DNA from: Sphingorhabdus sp. EL138
GTDB taxonomy: Bacteria > Pseudomonadota > Alphaproteobacteria > Sphingomonadales > Sphingomonadaceae
Length of the DNA: 64,000 nucleotides
Direction: 5' to 3'
Assembly (NCBI RefSeq): GCF_945862485.1
Contig: NZ_CAMAYF010000001.1
Span: forward strand, 151,401 to 215,400
This document shows positions 32,774 through 42,491 of this stretch, one piece after another. How positions within the stretch are numbered: the stretch's first letter is position 1; each line of letters starts with the position of its first letter. The position numbers were made by a program, and so were the translations under genes. The notes beneath the pieces are model-generated. The model saw only the letters and a program-made list of their open reading frames with translations. It did not search any database and was not told the DNA's origin.

Positions 32774-33307
32774 TCAGTTGGCAATCCGTGCGGCAAATCC
32801 TTTTTTTAACTTTGCCAATTTTGGCGGAATAACCGCGAGGCAATATGGGTTACGTTGTCCTTCGCCGTCCCAATATTCTTGGTGATAATCTTCCGCAGGA
32901 TACCAAGTCGCGGGCCCCTCGATCGTTGTCACAATAGGCGCAGGCCAATCAGCTGCGGCCTTTTGTATCCCCGCTTCTGCTTCGGCGCGCTGTTTGTCGG
33001 ACAATGGGAAAATGGCCGAACGATATTGGGTACCAATGTCATTTCCCTGACGGTTCAACTGCGTCGGGTCGTGCGTCGCAAAGAATATTTCGAGCAAATC
33101 AGCGTAGCTGATAACTTCAGCATCAAAAGCAATCCGAATTGCCTCGGCATGGCCGGTATTTCCACCGCACACGTCCTTATAAGTCGGATCGATTGTGTGG
33201 CCACCAATATAGCCGCTAACGACGCCGCTCACGCCGTTCAATTGGCCAAAGACGGCTTCGGTGCACCAGAAACAACCTCCGGCAAAAATGGCTTCTTCGT
33301 GCGGCAT
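32774..33307 (-). CDS. msrA: Peptide-methionine (S)-S-oxide reductase MsrA
   Basis: Repairs oxidised methionine (S-sulfoxide) in proteins, using thioredoxin. The 177 residues carry the hallmark GGCFWCTEAVF with the nucleophile in GCFWC, the segment GYIGGHTIDPTYKDVCGGNTG, and the pocket EIFFATHDPTQLNRQGND. There is no MsrB fusion. AAGGATA precedes the ATG at 33307. It starts nine bases after the stop of the second RND pump gene, so it is very likely on the pump transcript. No secretion signal is visible, so it is cytoplasmic. Confidence 0.95.
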   Translation of the reverse strand: MPHEEAIFAGGCFWCTEAVFGQLNGVSGVVSGYIGGHTIDPTYKDVCGGNTGHAEAIRIAFDAEVISYADLLEIFFATHDPTQLNRQGNDIGTQYRSAIFPLSDKQRAEAEAGIQKAAADWPAPIVTTIEGPATWYPAEDYHQEYWDGEGQRNPYCLAVIPPKLAKLKKGFAARIAN

Positions 33308-33316
33308 AGTCTATCC

Positions 33317-36300
33317 TTAAGCTTGAGCAGAGTTTGCAGCCTTAGCCGCATCCCCGCGCACCACCAGAAGGTACATCGCTGGCGTCACGATACGTGATAG
33401 CAAAGTCGAAGAAATCAACCCCCCGATTAACACGATTGCCAACGGACCATAGAGGCTACCGCCAAATAAGGCGAGCGGCATCAGGCCGCCAATGGCAGTT
33501 ACCGACGTCAGCAAAACGGGTAGAAAGCGCACCTCGCCCGCTTTCTCAATCGCTTCGCGCAAGCCAAGTCCGCGCTGTCGCAACTGCGTGGTGAAGTCGA
33601 CCAACAATATGGAATTCTTAATCTCGATCCCGACCAAAGCAATAAATCCAATGATCGCAAGGAAGGACAGGTTATTGCCTGTTAGCAATAAGGCGATAAG
33701 GCCGCCAAATGTGCCCAAAGGGATAACGCCTGCCACCACCAATGCCTCTTTAAACCGACCAAATTCAGCAACCAATATGGCGAATATACTGAACAAGGCC
33801 ACCATTACGACTGGACCGAAGCCCACGAAGGTGTCGTTTATTTTCTCCACCTCACCGCCGACCGCTATGGAATAGCCAGGCTTGAGCGGAATCTGGTCCA
33901 TCCGCTTTTTCGCATCCATATTCACTTTGGACACGACAGCGCCATTGATGATCTGGGCCGTGACGCCAACATAGCGCTGTAGATTATAGCGATAAATGGC
34001 CGCAGGTGTGGATTCCAGGGTCGGCTCTGAAATCTCAGCCAATTGAACGGCCTGCCCGCTTCGGTTAGAAACATAAATCGATTCCAGCGCCGAAACCGGT
34101 TGCGTGCCTGCTAGTGGTAAGCGAACTACCACCGGGTAGCTGTCCCCTTCAGCGTCGCGATAGGTTCCCGCCCGCTCACCGCTGAGCGCAAGCCGTATCG
34201 CACGCCGCGCCGCGCCAGCGGGCACATCCAGCAATGCCGCTTTGGCATCATCAACGCGAATGTCCAAATCAACCTTATCAAACGCAACGGGGTTGTTGAT
34301 GTCCCTGGTACCGGGGGTTTCGCGCAGGACTTGCTCCATTTGTCCCGCGAGACGCTTGAGTTCATCCTGATCAGGACCATAAACGCGGAATTCAACAGGG
34401 GCGTTGATGGGCGCGCCATTTTGAAACAACACCAGCTTAATCCGCGCACCGGATATCTGGTCTAACTTTGCGCGCAACCTTTCCACCATCGCCCGCGATT
34501 TTGCCCCTTGCCAATTGTCCATGATGGCGAGAACTTCGCCATGGGTCGGGTTTTCTCCGCGCTGAAAAACATTGTAGAAAACGGGCGGATTGTAAGACCC
34601 GACATTTTCTGCACGCACTTTGATCGCAGGCTCGGTTTTCAATATCGAAGACACTTGGGCGACAATGCGACCAGTTTCGGTGATGCTTGCGCCCTGTTCC
34701 GCCTCTATTGTGACGCGAAAATAAGATGTGTCGGCATTTGGAAACAGGCTGAAGCCAAGCAATGGCACAAGAAGAAATGCCGCGCATGTGCCGGCCAATG
34801 CCCCCCACACCGAGCGGCGAGGCCGGTCCAGCGCCCAATGGAGCATCGGGTGGTAAAAACGGTCAATCTTGCGCATCAGCCATTGCAATAACGGGCTGCC
34901 TTCCTCGGACTCATCACCTTTCAAGATGCGGCTCGCCAGAAACGGGACGATCGTGAGCGATACAATCATCGACGCCGTTATCGTTGCGACAATGGTGCCG
35001 AAAAAGCTTTGTGTAAATTTGCCCGCGCCTTCGGGCAAAAAGAATAAAGGCAGAAAGGCGAAGACCAACACCCCTGTCGACCCCAATACCGCCATGGTAA
35101 TCTCTTTTGTGCCGTCAACCGCAGCTACGCTCCGGCTCTTCCCCATGCGTAAATGCCGAGCGATATTTTCGACCACGACAATCGAGTCATCGACCAACAG
35201 TCCCAATGTCAAAATGAAGCCTGCAACCACCAACTGGCTGAGGTTAAAGCCATAAGCCGATATCGCCAGTAACCCCGATGCAATCGAGAGCGGAATCGAT
35301 ATCATCACGATCATCGACGCCCGCCAGCCCAAGGGCAGCAAAGTCATCAGGACAAGAAACAGTGCAATGGCAAAGTCGCGCGCAAGCTCGTTCAAGCGCT
35401 TCCGAATATCCTTGCTTTGATCAAACTGGATAACGGCCTCTATGTCCGGCGGCAACAACTCCTGTTGTCTTGCAAGCTCCTCGACCAACAGGTTCCGTAA
35501 TTTGGTCGCATCGGTGCCCTGTTTCTGATTGGCAGTAATGAAGACGGCGCGCTTGCCGTTGTGGCTTACTTTTGTGCGCTGTTCGGCAGCACTGATTTGT
35601 ACGTCGGCTACATCTCCGACACGGATTATCGACCCGTCGTTGGTCCGGATCGGAAGGTTGTGAATTTTTTCGATATCACGAAACGCGCCGCCGGTTTCAA
35701 CATTGAATCTGCGTGCACCGCTAATGACGGCGCCGGCGGGCACATCCGCACCGCCAAAGCGAATCGCATCGACCACGACGCTGGCGGGCAAACGCAACTC
35801 GGCAAGTCTGCCCGAATTGATTGCCACGCTAATTTCCGTTTGCGGCAGGCCGTAAATTTCAGCTTGCCGGACCTCTTTATATCGCCCCAAAGCCTCGCTG
35901 ACATCGCGGGCATATTTCTCCATCCGGTACCAGCTGGCACTATCGCTCAGCAGCGCGATTTGCAGAATTGACGCATTCGTCGTGCGGATTTTCTCGAATT
36001 GCAGCGCCTGAAGATCTGACGGAAGCTGATTACGGATGGCGGTAACTTCACGCACGGTGTCGTTGAAATATTGGTCAGGATCACCTGACCAATCGAACTC
36101 GGCCCGAATGACCGCATTGCCGTCGCTGCTTGAAGATACGACACTTTGGACGTCCTCAAGCCCCTGAACCAGTTCCTCAATCGGCTTGGTAATGGTTTGT
36201 TCAATCTCTGCCGCATCGGCCCCAGGCTGCAATGCCACAATGGACACGACAGGCATTGAAAAATGCGGGTCAACCGCACGGGGAACCTGCTGAAACGCGG

Positions 36301-36379
36301 AAAAACCTAACGCGCAGAGCAACGAGAACAGCACAAGGGTCAGCTGCCATCGACGAATTGCGAACTCCGCGATATGCAT
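33317..36379 (-). CDS. RND efflux pump permease subunit (second system)
   Basis: RND superfamily inner-membrane exporter of 1020 residues. The usual twelve membrane segments and two large periplasmic loops are apparent. The TM4 motif is LLVDDSIVVVENIARHLRMG with the paired Asp residues, and the C-terminal half has FIALVGIEIKNSILLVDF. The sequence differs clearly from the pump at 10.5 kb, so it is not a recent duplicate. It is transcribed three bases after the adaptor gene, and msrA follows after nine bases, giving the order adaptor-pump-msrA. Substrate unknown. The N-terminus is short, MHIAEFAIRRWQLTL, with the first membrane segment directly after. Confidence 0.93.
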   Translation of the reverse strand: MHIAEFAIRRWQLTLVLFSLLCALGFSAFQQVPRAVDPHFSMPVVSIVALQPGADAAEIEQTITKPIEELVQGLEDVQSVVSSSSDGNAVIRAEFDWSGDPDQYFNDTVREVTAIRNQLPSDLQALQFEKIRTTNASILQIALLSDSASWYRMEKYARDVSEALGRYKEVRQAEIYGLPQTEISVAINSGRLAELRLPASVVVDAIRFGGADVPAGAVISGARRFNVETGGAFRDIEKIHNLPIRTNDGSIIRVGDVADVQISAAEQRTKVSHNGKRAVFITANQKQGTDATKLRNLLVEELARQQELLPPDIEAVIQFDQSKDIRKRLNELARDFAIALFLVLMTLLPLGWRASMIVMISIPLSIASGLLAISAYGFNLSQLVVAGFILTLGLLVDDSIVVVENIARHLRMGKSRSVAAVDGTKEITMAVLGSTGVLVFAFLPLFFLPEGAGKFTQSFFGTIVATITASMIVSLTIVPFLASRILKGDESEEGSPLLQWLMRKIDRFYHPMLHWALDRPRRSVWGALAGTCAAFLLVPLLGFSLFPNADTSYFRVTIEAEQGASITETGRIVAQVSSILKTEPAIKVRAENVGSYNPPVFYNVFQRGENPTHGEVLAIMDNWQGAKSRAMVERLRAKLDQISGARIKLVLFQNGAPINAPVEFRVYGPDQDELKRLAGQMEQVLRETPGTRDINNPVAFDKVDLDIRVDDAKAALLDVPAGAARRAIRLALSGERAGTYRDAEGDSYPVVVRLPLAGTQPVSALESIYVSNRSGQAVQLAEISEPTLESTPAAIYRYNLQRYVGVTAQIINGAVVSKVNMDAKKRMDQIPLKPGYSIAVGGEVEKINDTFVGFGPVVMVALFSIFAILVAEFGRFKEALVVAGVIPLGTFGGLIALLLTGNNLSFLAIIGFIALVGIEIKNSILLVDFTTQLRQRGLGLREAIEKAGEVRFLPVLLTSVTAIGGLMPLALFGGSLYGPLAIVLIGGLISSTLLSRIVTPAMYLLVVRGDAAKAANSAQA

Positions 36380-36382
36380 GGA

Positions 36383-37438
36383 CTAGCGCAGTCCCTTGAC
36401 GATACGCACGGCAGACCCGGTGCGCAGTTTTTCCAAACCGGAGGTCACAATTTTGTCCCCGGGGCTTATACCTCCCGACACATTAACAAAATCATCCATG
36501 ACCCGTTGAATGAGGACATTACGCGTTTCAACGCGGTTCTTGGCATCGACCACATACACCAAGCCTTCGCCGGTGCGGACGCCAAACAACGCACTTGCCG
36601 GAATTTGTAATATCGCACCGCTGTCCGACGCTGGCAGCTTTAGCGTTGCTGTGCCTATTTGTCCTGACCGCAATGTGGGCAGATTGGGAAGCCGGAACTG
36701 CACGGAAAACGCACCAGTGCCTGCGTTTGCGCGACCGTCTATTTCCGATATCGTGGCCGTCAGCGGTGTTTCACCTGCGGATTCAATTGATATATCTGCG
36801 GCCATGCCAACGCGCAGTTTCGACGCGTCACGGTCGACGATGGGGACGCGGAAGACAAAGCCTTCGTCAGCCTCACCCAACATCAGCGCTGGCGTTCCAG
36901 CAGCGATGACTTGCCCAGCCTGTACATTGCGCATCAACACAACGCCGCCGGATGGGGCGTAAAGCTGGGCAGTGCTGCTCGCGAAATCTGCTTGCCGCAC
37001 ACGCGCCTCTGCGCTCTTTAACATTGCCTCAGCCGCCTCAAAGCGCGCTTTGGTTATCCAACCATCGGCATAGAGCACGCGGACACGGTCAAACTCTGCC
37101 CGGACGCGATCTCGCTCTGCCGTCGCAACACTCATGTCGGCGCCAACATTTGTCGTATCGAGCGCCGCCAGTAACGCGCCGCGCTTAACAACGTCGCCTT
37201 CCTCAAACCGCACGATTGCGACCTTACCAGCGGTTGTAAAACCTAAAGGCGTTTCGCGGCGATAGCGTACCGTACCGACGGCGTTGATCTCGCGCTCTGC
37301 GTTTTGATTTCCTACAATGAATATCTCGACGGGCAAAGCGGCCTTGGGCGCGACTTTGGTTTCGCTCGCGCTATCGCTGCAGCCAGCAAGCGAAATTAGC
37401 ACCAATAGGCCCGTCAAAAATTTTGAAGATACTGGCAA
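36383..37438 (-). CDS. RND efflux periplasmic adaptor lipoprotein (second system)
   Basis: Membrane fusion protein of 351 residues, predicted to be a lipoprotein anchored in the inner membrane. The signal peptide ends with LAGC (cysteine 20). The adaptor fold is visible as VGTVRYRRETPLGFTTAGKV (lipoyl half), a helical hairpin around AERDRVRAEFDRVRVLYADG, and APSGGVVLMRNVQAGQVI (returning half). The start codon is TTG at 37438, strongly supported by GGAGGG a few bases upstream and by the signal peptide; no in-frame ATG fits. It lies three bases before the pump gene. The 161 bases upstream (37439-37599) show no clear operator or regulator gene. Confidence 0.88.
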   Translation of the reverse strand: MPVSSKFLTGLLVLISLAGCSDSASETKVAPKAALPVEIFIVGNQNAEREINAVGTVRYRRETPLGFTTAGKVAIVRFEEGDVVKRGALLAALDTTNVGADMSVATAERDRVRAEFDRVRVLYADGWITKARFEAAEAMLKSAEARVRQADFASSTAQLYAPSGGVVLMRNVQAGQVIAAGTPALMLGEADEGFVFRVPIVDRDASKLRVGMAADISIESAGETPLTATISEIDGRANAGTGAFSVQFRLPNLPTLRSGQIGTATLKLPASDSGAILQIPASALFGVRTGEGLVYVVDAKNRVETRNVLIQRVMDDFVNVSGGISPGDKIVTSGLEKLRTGSAVRIVKGLR

Positions 37439-37599
37439 AAGGCCCTCCCGTGCACGGCTTGAGCGCCGATGATAGTGGAATAATCTTTAGGATGAAATAG
37501 CGTTTTAATATGCAACTTATTTTATGATTTGTTCCGCTCTAGCAAGGGGTCTGCAAGCGAAAAATTGTGGCAACTGCCTGCAGAAGAGAAGCAATTTCG

Positions 37600-38559
37600 T
37601 CACCTGGCGGCTGCTCTTGCGAGCCTGTCGTTTATGGCGATGCCAATGCCCTCATGCGGAATTGGCGCGACCGCGATAACATTGGCCAAACTCGCATCGG
37701 CATTGTGTAGTGCTTCAAATAAATTTGCTGCGGCCTGCGCCAAGTCACCAGTCGCCGAAAGGTTTTCGTCACCAGCTATTGCACCAAATCCGATCAGATA
37801 CGCGTCCTGTTCTGGCGCGGTAATGTTCAGGCGGACGGGCTTGGACGGCGCATAATGACTGGCCATTTGGCCCGGCGCCTCAATCCCGCTCATGGGCACA
37901 GATAAAGGCGGGTATCCGAGCTTCTGTTCAATGTCCATGGAACTGACGGGGCCCGGTCTCAGCACCTGCCAACCATCATCGCGCACAGCAACGATCGTCG
38001 ACTCCAGCCCCTTCGAACATGAACCCCCGTCTAATATCATCGGCACAGCCCCTCCTAGCCCTTTTAAGACATGATCCGCCCGCGTTGGGCTGATTGCCCC
38101 GCTCCGGTTTGCAGAGGGCGCAGCGAGGCTTAAATCGCTTTTTAGGAGCAATGCCTGCATCACCGGGTGGGCGGGGCACCGAATGGCAATTGTCGGTAGC
38201 CCTGCGGTGACCGCGCGGGCGACGGGAGCATTGGGTTGCAAAGGCAAAACCAGCGTCAATGGGCCTGGCCAGAAAGCCTCCGCCAATGCCTGTGCAGTAG
38301 CGTTAAACACACCAAGCTTTTCTGCGGCTTTCCGGTCACGCACATGCACAATAAGCGGATTAAAATCCGGCCGGCCTTTTGCGGCATAAATATGCGCGAC
38401 GGCTTCTGCATTTTGCGCGTCCGCCGCAAGGCCGTAAACCGTCTCGGTGGGAATCGCTACAATCTGTCCGGCGTGAAGAAGCTGCGCCGCAGCGGTAATT
38501 GCAGCGTCGTCAGCGGGCACAACCCAGCCATTCCCCAAGGTATTTGAGCCAAACATCAT
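37600..38559 (-). CDS. L-threonylcarbamoyladenylate synthase, Sua5 type
   Basis: Makes threonylcarbamoyl-AMP, the donor for the t6A modification of tRNA. The 319 residues are longer than TsaC and correspond to the Sua5 form with an extra C-terminal domain. The YrdC domain shows AIPTETVYGLAADA, AAKGRPDFNPLIVHV and APSANRSGAISPTRADHV. The linker and Sua5 domain begin near PGQMASHYAPSKPVRL. The start is one of two adjacent ATGs (38557-38559, 38554-38556); a clear ribosome site is lacking. It is divergent from the acyl-CoA dehydrogenase gene with 51 bases between. Confidence 0.92.
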   Translation of the reverse strand: MMFGSNTLGNGWVVPADDAAITAAAQLLHAGQIVAIPTETVYGLAADAQNAEAVAHIYAAKGRPDFNPLIVHVRDRKAAEKLGVFNATAQALAEAFWPGPLTLVLPLQPNAPVARAVTAGLPTIAIRCPAHPVMQALLLKSDLSLAAPSANRSGAISPTRADHVLKGLGGAVPMILDGGSCSKGLESTIVAVRDDGWQVLRPGPVSSMDIEQKLGYPPLSVPMSGIEAPGQMASHYAPSKPVRLNITAPEQDAYLIGFGAIAGDENLSATGDLAQAAANLFEALHNADASLANVIAVAPIPHEGIGIAINDRLARAAAR

Positions 38560-38610
38560 TAGCGGCTATAGGCGGATGCATATCCGATTTAACAGGAAAT
38601 TTTATCAACC

Positions 38611-40347
38611 ATGGCGTTTTCAGCACCCGTTGCAGAACAAAATTTTGTCCTCAAGCATATCGTCGGCATCGATGCATTGGCGCAGCATGCGCGTTTTGCC
38701 GATGCGACGCCCGATATGGTGCAGGCCATCGTCGAAGGCATTGGCGCCTTTGCCGAAGGTGAATTTGCCCCGCTGAACCGCATTGGCGACACTGTTGGCG
38801 CACGGTTGATCGATGGCAAAGTTGTGATGCCGGATGGTTTTGTCGCGGCCTATAAATCTTATGTCGCCAATGGTTGGGGATCGATTAACGCGCCTGCGGA
38901 ATTTGGCGGCCAGGGTCTGCCTTTTTCGATGGCGACCGTTGCGCTCGATTCGCTTGGCGGCGCGAATATGGCCTTTGCCTTGTGCCCGATCCTTTCCGTG
39001 GGTGCGATTGAAGCGATCAATCATCATGGCACCGACCGGCAGAAACAATTGTTTCTGCCCAAGCTGTCAACGGGCGCTTATTCGGGCACAATGAACCTGA
39101 CCGAACCACAAGCAGGGTCCGACGTGGGCGCGCTGAAGTCGACCGCGACCCCGCGCGGCGATGGTACCTATCAAATCAAGGGCACGAAAATTTACATCAG
39201 CTTTGGTGATCATGACATGGCGGAAAATATCGTCCATCTGGTCCTTGCCCGCACGCCCGATGGACCCGCCGGAACAAAGGGCATTTCCTTGTTTCTGGTG
39301 CCCAAATATCAAGTCGATGCCGACGGTAGCATTGGCAAAGCCAATGATATCAAGGTCGTATCAATTGAGCATAAGATGGGTATCAACGCCTCGCCGACTT
39401 GCGTTCTGGCTTTTGGCGAAGAAGGTGATTGCGTCGGCGAACTCATTGGTCCCGAATTTGGCGGAATGCGCGCCATGTTCACGATGATGAACAACGCCCG
39501 CCTGAATGTCGGCTTGCAAGGGGTGCAAATTGCCGAAGCCGCAACGCAAAAGGCCATCTGGTTCGCGCGTGAGCGGGTGCAATCGGCGAAGGCCAGCGGC
39601 CCATCGCGTGAATCGGTGGCGATTGTCGAGCATCCCGATGTACGCCGCATGTTGATGCGGATGAAGGCAGGGACTCAGGCAATCCGTGCCTTATTATATC
39701 TCGCCTCGAGTTATGTGGATCACGCCACGCTGGGCGAGGCTGGCGCGCAGGAGATGGTTGATCTCCTCACGCCGCTGGCCAAAACTTATGGCACAGACAT
39801 GGGCAGCGAAATCGCCTCGCTTGGCATTCAAGTGCATGGCGGCATGGGCTTTGTCGAAGAAACGGGCGCAGCCCAATATTATCGCGATATTCGCATCGCG
39901 GCGATTTACGAAGGCACCAATGGTATTCAGGCGGCAGACTTGGTTGGCCGCAAGCTCGCGATGCAGGGCGGTGATGTTATCCGCAATCACCTTGCCGCGA
40001 TTTCGGCGGATGCGGCCGAGCATTCCGGCCTGTCCGCCCTTTGCGCGGCCACGGCCGAAGTAACCGAATATATGCTGGGCGCGGATGTCGATGATCGTTT
40101 GGCGGGCAGCTATGCGTATACCAATATGATGGCGGTCGTGACGTCCGGTTGGTTGATGTTGAAGCAACTGCGCGCCGCGCAAGCCGACATCGCCAATGGC
40201 GACAGCAGCGCCTTTTTGCGCAGCAAGGTCGCGGCATGCCGTTATTATCTGGATATCATGGTGCCAGAGGCTTTCGCGTTCAAAGGCACTGCGATGGCAG
40301 GGGCGGCATTGCTTTACGCGCTGGATGCAGAGGAACTGGCTGCTTGA
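38611..40347 (+). CDS. Acyl-CoA dehydrogenase (long form)
   Basis: FAD-dependent acyl-CoA dehydrogenase of 578 residues, the first step of beta-oxidation; the longer form carries an extra C-terminal domain. Visible are the FAD/substrate motifs NLTEPQAGSDVGALKSTA and KGTKIYISFGDHD, an arginine-containing motif NARLNVGLQGVQIAE, and the C-terminal catalytic-region segment AAIYEGTNGIQAADLVGRKL. Substrate chain length cannot be told. An AGGA site precedes ATG 38611. Its stop codon TGA overlaps the start TTG of the next gene in the sequence TTGA, indicating translational coupling to the DUF815 ATPase. Confidence 0.92.
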   Translation: MAFSAPVAEQNFVLKHIVGIDALAQHARFADATPDMVQAIVEGIGAFAEGEFAPLNRIGDTVGARLIDGKVVMPDGFVAAYKSYVANGWGSINAPAEFGGQGLPFSMATVALDSLGGANMAFALCPILSVGAIEAINHHGTDRQKQLFLPKLSTGAYSGTMNLTEPQAGSDVGALKSTATPRGDGTYQIKGTKIYISFGDHDMAENIVHLVLARTPDGPAGTKGISLFLVPKYQVDADGSIGKANDIKVVSIEHKMGINASPTCVLAFGEEGDCVGELIGPEFGGMRAMFTMMNNARLNVGLQGVQIAEAATQKAIWFARERVQSAKASGPSRESVAIVEHPDVRRMLMRMKAGTQAIRALLYLASSYVDHATLGEAGAQEMVDLLTPLAKTYGTDMGSEIASLGIQVHGGMGFVEETGAAQYYRDIRIAAIYEGTNGIQAADLVGRKLAMQGGDVIRNHLAAISADAAEHSGLSALCAATAEVTEYMLGADVDDRLAGSYAYTNMMAVVTSGWLMLKQLRAAQADIANGDSSAFLRSKVAACRYYLDIMVPEAFAFKGTAMAGAALLYALDAEELAA

Positions 40348-41159
40348 ACGAGCACACGCTCAAACGGATAGCCGAAGCGCTTGAGCGTCTGTCACCGCCG
40401 CCCGCGCCGCCGATCGATCTATCATCATCGCCTGCATATCATTGGAACGGATCGAATTTGGCAGCGGTGCAAGGTTTTAAGCCACTGCCCATTAACCTTA
40501 TCGTCGGAGTCGATCGGCAAAAGTCCGATTTGTACGAAAATTGCCGGCGACACGCCTCGGGCGCTGCGGCGCATGATGTCTTATTGTGGGGCGCGCGCGG
40601 CATGGGCAAATCTGCCTTGGTCAAATCTGTGGTGGCTGCACTGCAAGAAGATGGCTTCTTCATCGCATTGGTCGAAGCCGCCTCCAGTCATTTGACTAGC
40701 CTACCCGCCTTGTTTGAAGAATTGGGCGCGTCGGGTCGGCGCTATCTGTTGTTCGTGGACGATATCTCGTTTGAACCGCACGACCAAAATGCACGGCTAC
40801 TACGTTCATTGCTGGAGGGCGGCGTGGAGGCGCGTCAGAACAATGTCCGGCTATGCGTTACGTCCAACCGCCGAAACATCGTTGAGCGCGACGCCAAGGA
40901 ACAGGCAGACGCGATGAATGCCCGCGATGCCATCGACGATAGTCTGGCCTTGGCTGACCGATTTGGCCTGAAACTGGGCTTTCAATATCCGGATCAGGAC
41001 GCGTATCTGCACATGGTCAGCAGCTATGCCAGCCATTTTGACCTCGACTGGGACGAAGCCGACGCGCTGGGTTTTGCCCAAGGACGCGGCGGGCGTTCAG
41101 GCCGGATTGCGTGGCATTATGCCGTGGAACTCGCAGGCCGCGCAGGGCGGAAGATTTAA
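40344..41159 (+). CDS. DUF815 family ATP-binding protein
   Basis: P-loop ATPase of the DUF815 family, AAA-like, 271 residues; function unknown. The Walker A motif is GARGMGKS (83-90), and Walker B is YLLFVDD (134-140), followed by ISFEP. The probable start is TTG 40344, which shares TTGA with the acyl-CoA dehydrogenase stop; AGGA lies nearby. The longer open frame that begins at 40149 overlaps the dehydrogenase by 200 bases in another frame and reads like out-of-frame sequence, so I reject it. The C-terminal end overlaps the stop of the convergent dehydrogenase-like gene by four bases. The pairing with a lipid-degrading enzyme may simply be positional. Confidence 0.85.
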   Translation: MNEHTLKRIAEALERLSPPPAPPIDLSSSPAYHWNGSNLAAVQGFKPLPINLIVGVDRQKSDLYENCRRHASGAAAHDVLLWGARGMGKSALVKSVVAALQEDGFFIALVEAASSHLTSLPALFEELGASGRRYLLFVDDISFEPHDQNARLLRSLLEGGVEARQNNVRLCVTSNRRNIVERDAKEQADAMNARDAIDDSLALADRFGLKLGFQYPDQDAYLHMVSSYASHFDLDWDEADALGFAQGRGGRSGRIAWHYAVELAGRAGRKI

Positions 41160-42478
41160 TTCTTTGCGCGTACCCGCCAGATGATGTTGCCGACATCGTC
41201 GCTGACCAACAAGGAACCATCCTTTGCCATCACCAGCATCGTCGGGCGACCTTGCGCATTGCCATCCTTGTCCAAGAAGCCTGTTAGGACATTGACCGGC
41301 TTGCCCGCTGGTTCACCCTTCGGAAACGGCACGAAGATCACATTATAACCCGATACAGGTTTGCGGTTCCATGACCCATGGCGCGCAACAAATGCCCCTT
41401 GAGTCAGGCTAGCACCCAACTTGCCATTATAGCCAAAAGCCAAGCCAAGCGGCGCTGTATGGCTTCCAAGGGCGTAATCGGGGCGGCGTTCATATTCGCG
41501 CTTCTCGGGCTTTGGCGGCGACACGCGGGCATCGGTAAAACCGCCCCAATAATGTTGCGGCCAACCATAATCCGCACCAAATTCGACAAGCGCCAAATAG
41601 TCAGGCACCATATCGGAGCCCAACATGTCGCGTTCATTTACAACGCTCCACAAACGGCCCTTATTATCCCAATCCAGACCAACGGGGTTACGCATGCCAA
41701 TCGCGTAAGGAATTTTCTTGTCCTTCGCGATGTCATATTCCAACACCATGGCACGGCCATTTTCGGTTTCCATGCCATGTTCGCCAATATTGCTGTTCGA
41801 TCCCACCGCAATGTAAATTTTCTTGCCATCGGGGGACGCTGCAAGGTTGCGCGTCCAATGATTGTTGGGGGCCATTGCGTTGAACTTTGTCAGCTCTTTG
41901 CCCTTGGTGGTAATTTTGGTGTCGCCCAATTTATAAGGAAAAACGACCAAGCCATCGGTGTTGGCGACGTATAACTTTTCGCCAATCAGGACCATGCCAA
42001 ATGGCGAATTCAGCCCGGTGAGGAATGGCGTTTTCAATTCGGCCTTGCCATCACCATCGGCGTCGCGCAGCAAGGTGATGCGGTTGGCCGAAGGGACACC
42101 GGCACCCGCCTTACCCATCAGCCATTTCATCACGAAACCCTCAACGCCGCCCACGTCACGTGGTGGTGAGTTTGTCTCAGCAACCAAAATGTCGCCATTG
42201 GGCAAAGTGTATAAATTACGCGGATGGTCAAGGCCTTCGGCAAAGCGTTCAACGATGAGGCCCGGCGCAGCAATCGGGGCTTCGCCAACTTGCCAGCGGT
42301 CCACCTCTGCAACAGCGATAGTCGGGAAAATCTGCGGGCGCGGCGCGGTTATTTCGGGCGACGCACCGGTAACCGCATCCAGCGGAAGCTTCGCAACATC
42401 CGGACGGGTGATGTACCAAATGCCGGCAAGTGCCAGAACAATGACGATCAAAATGATATTGCGCACATGCTTCCACAT
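41156..42478 (-). CDS. Sorbosone dehydrogenase-like (PQQ-type sugar dehydrogenase fold) protein
   Basis: Beta-propeller enzyme of the glucose/sorbosone dehydrogenase family, 440 residues, with one N-terminal membrane anchor (about 8-25) so that the catalytic domain faces the periplasm. Family segments: GLDHPRNLYTLPNGDILVAE, TGLNSPFGMVL, RNPVGLDWDNKGRLWSVVNE, and HGSWNRKPVSGYNVIF near the end. The cofactor, if any, is likely PQQ or calcium-dependent, as in the family. The start at 42478 (MWKHVRN) has AAGGGA about 13 bases upstream and gives the membrane anchor; a longer frame would add 22 residues with no support. It begins 13 bases after the stop of the small membrane protein on the same strand. 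Confidence 0.85.
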   Translation of the reverse strand: MWKHVRNIILIVIVLALAGIWYITRPDVAKLPLDAVTGASPEITAPRPQIFPTIAVAEVDRWQVGEAPIAAPGLIVERFAEGLDHPRNLYTLPNGDILVAETNSPPRDVGGVEGFVMKWLMGKAGAGVPSANRITLLRDADGDGKAELKTPFLTGLNSPFGMVLIGEKLYVANTDGLVVFPYKLGDTKITTKGKELTKFNAMAPNNHWTRNLAASPDGKKIYIAVGSNSNIGEHGMETENGRAMVLEYDIAKDKKIPYAIGMRNPVGLDWDNKGRLWSVVNERDMLGSDMVPDYLALVEFGADYGWPQHYWGGFTDARVSPPKPEKREYERRPDYALGSHTAPLGLAFGYNGKLGASLTQGAFVARHGSWNRKPVSGYNVIFVPFPKGEPAGKPVNVLTGFLDKDGNAQGRPTMLVMAKDGSLLVSDDVGNIIWRVRAKN

Positions 42479-42491
42479 TTTATCTGATCCC

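Noticed and set aside
40149-40343. N-terminal extension of the DUF815 frame
   Set aside because: Overlaps the acyl-CoA dehydrogenase in another frame and has low-complexity Arg/Gln-rich sequence; the TTGA overlap start is better.
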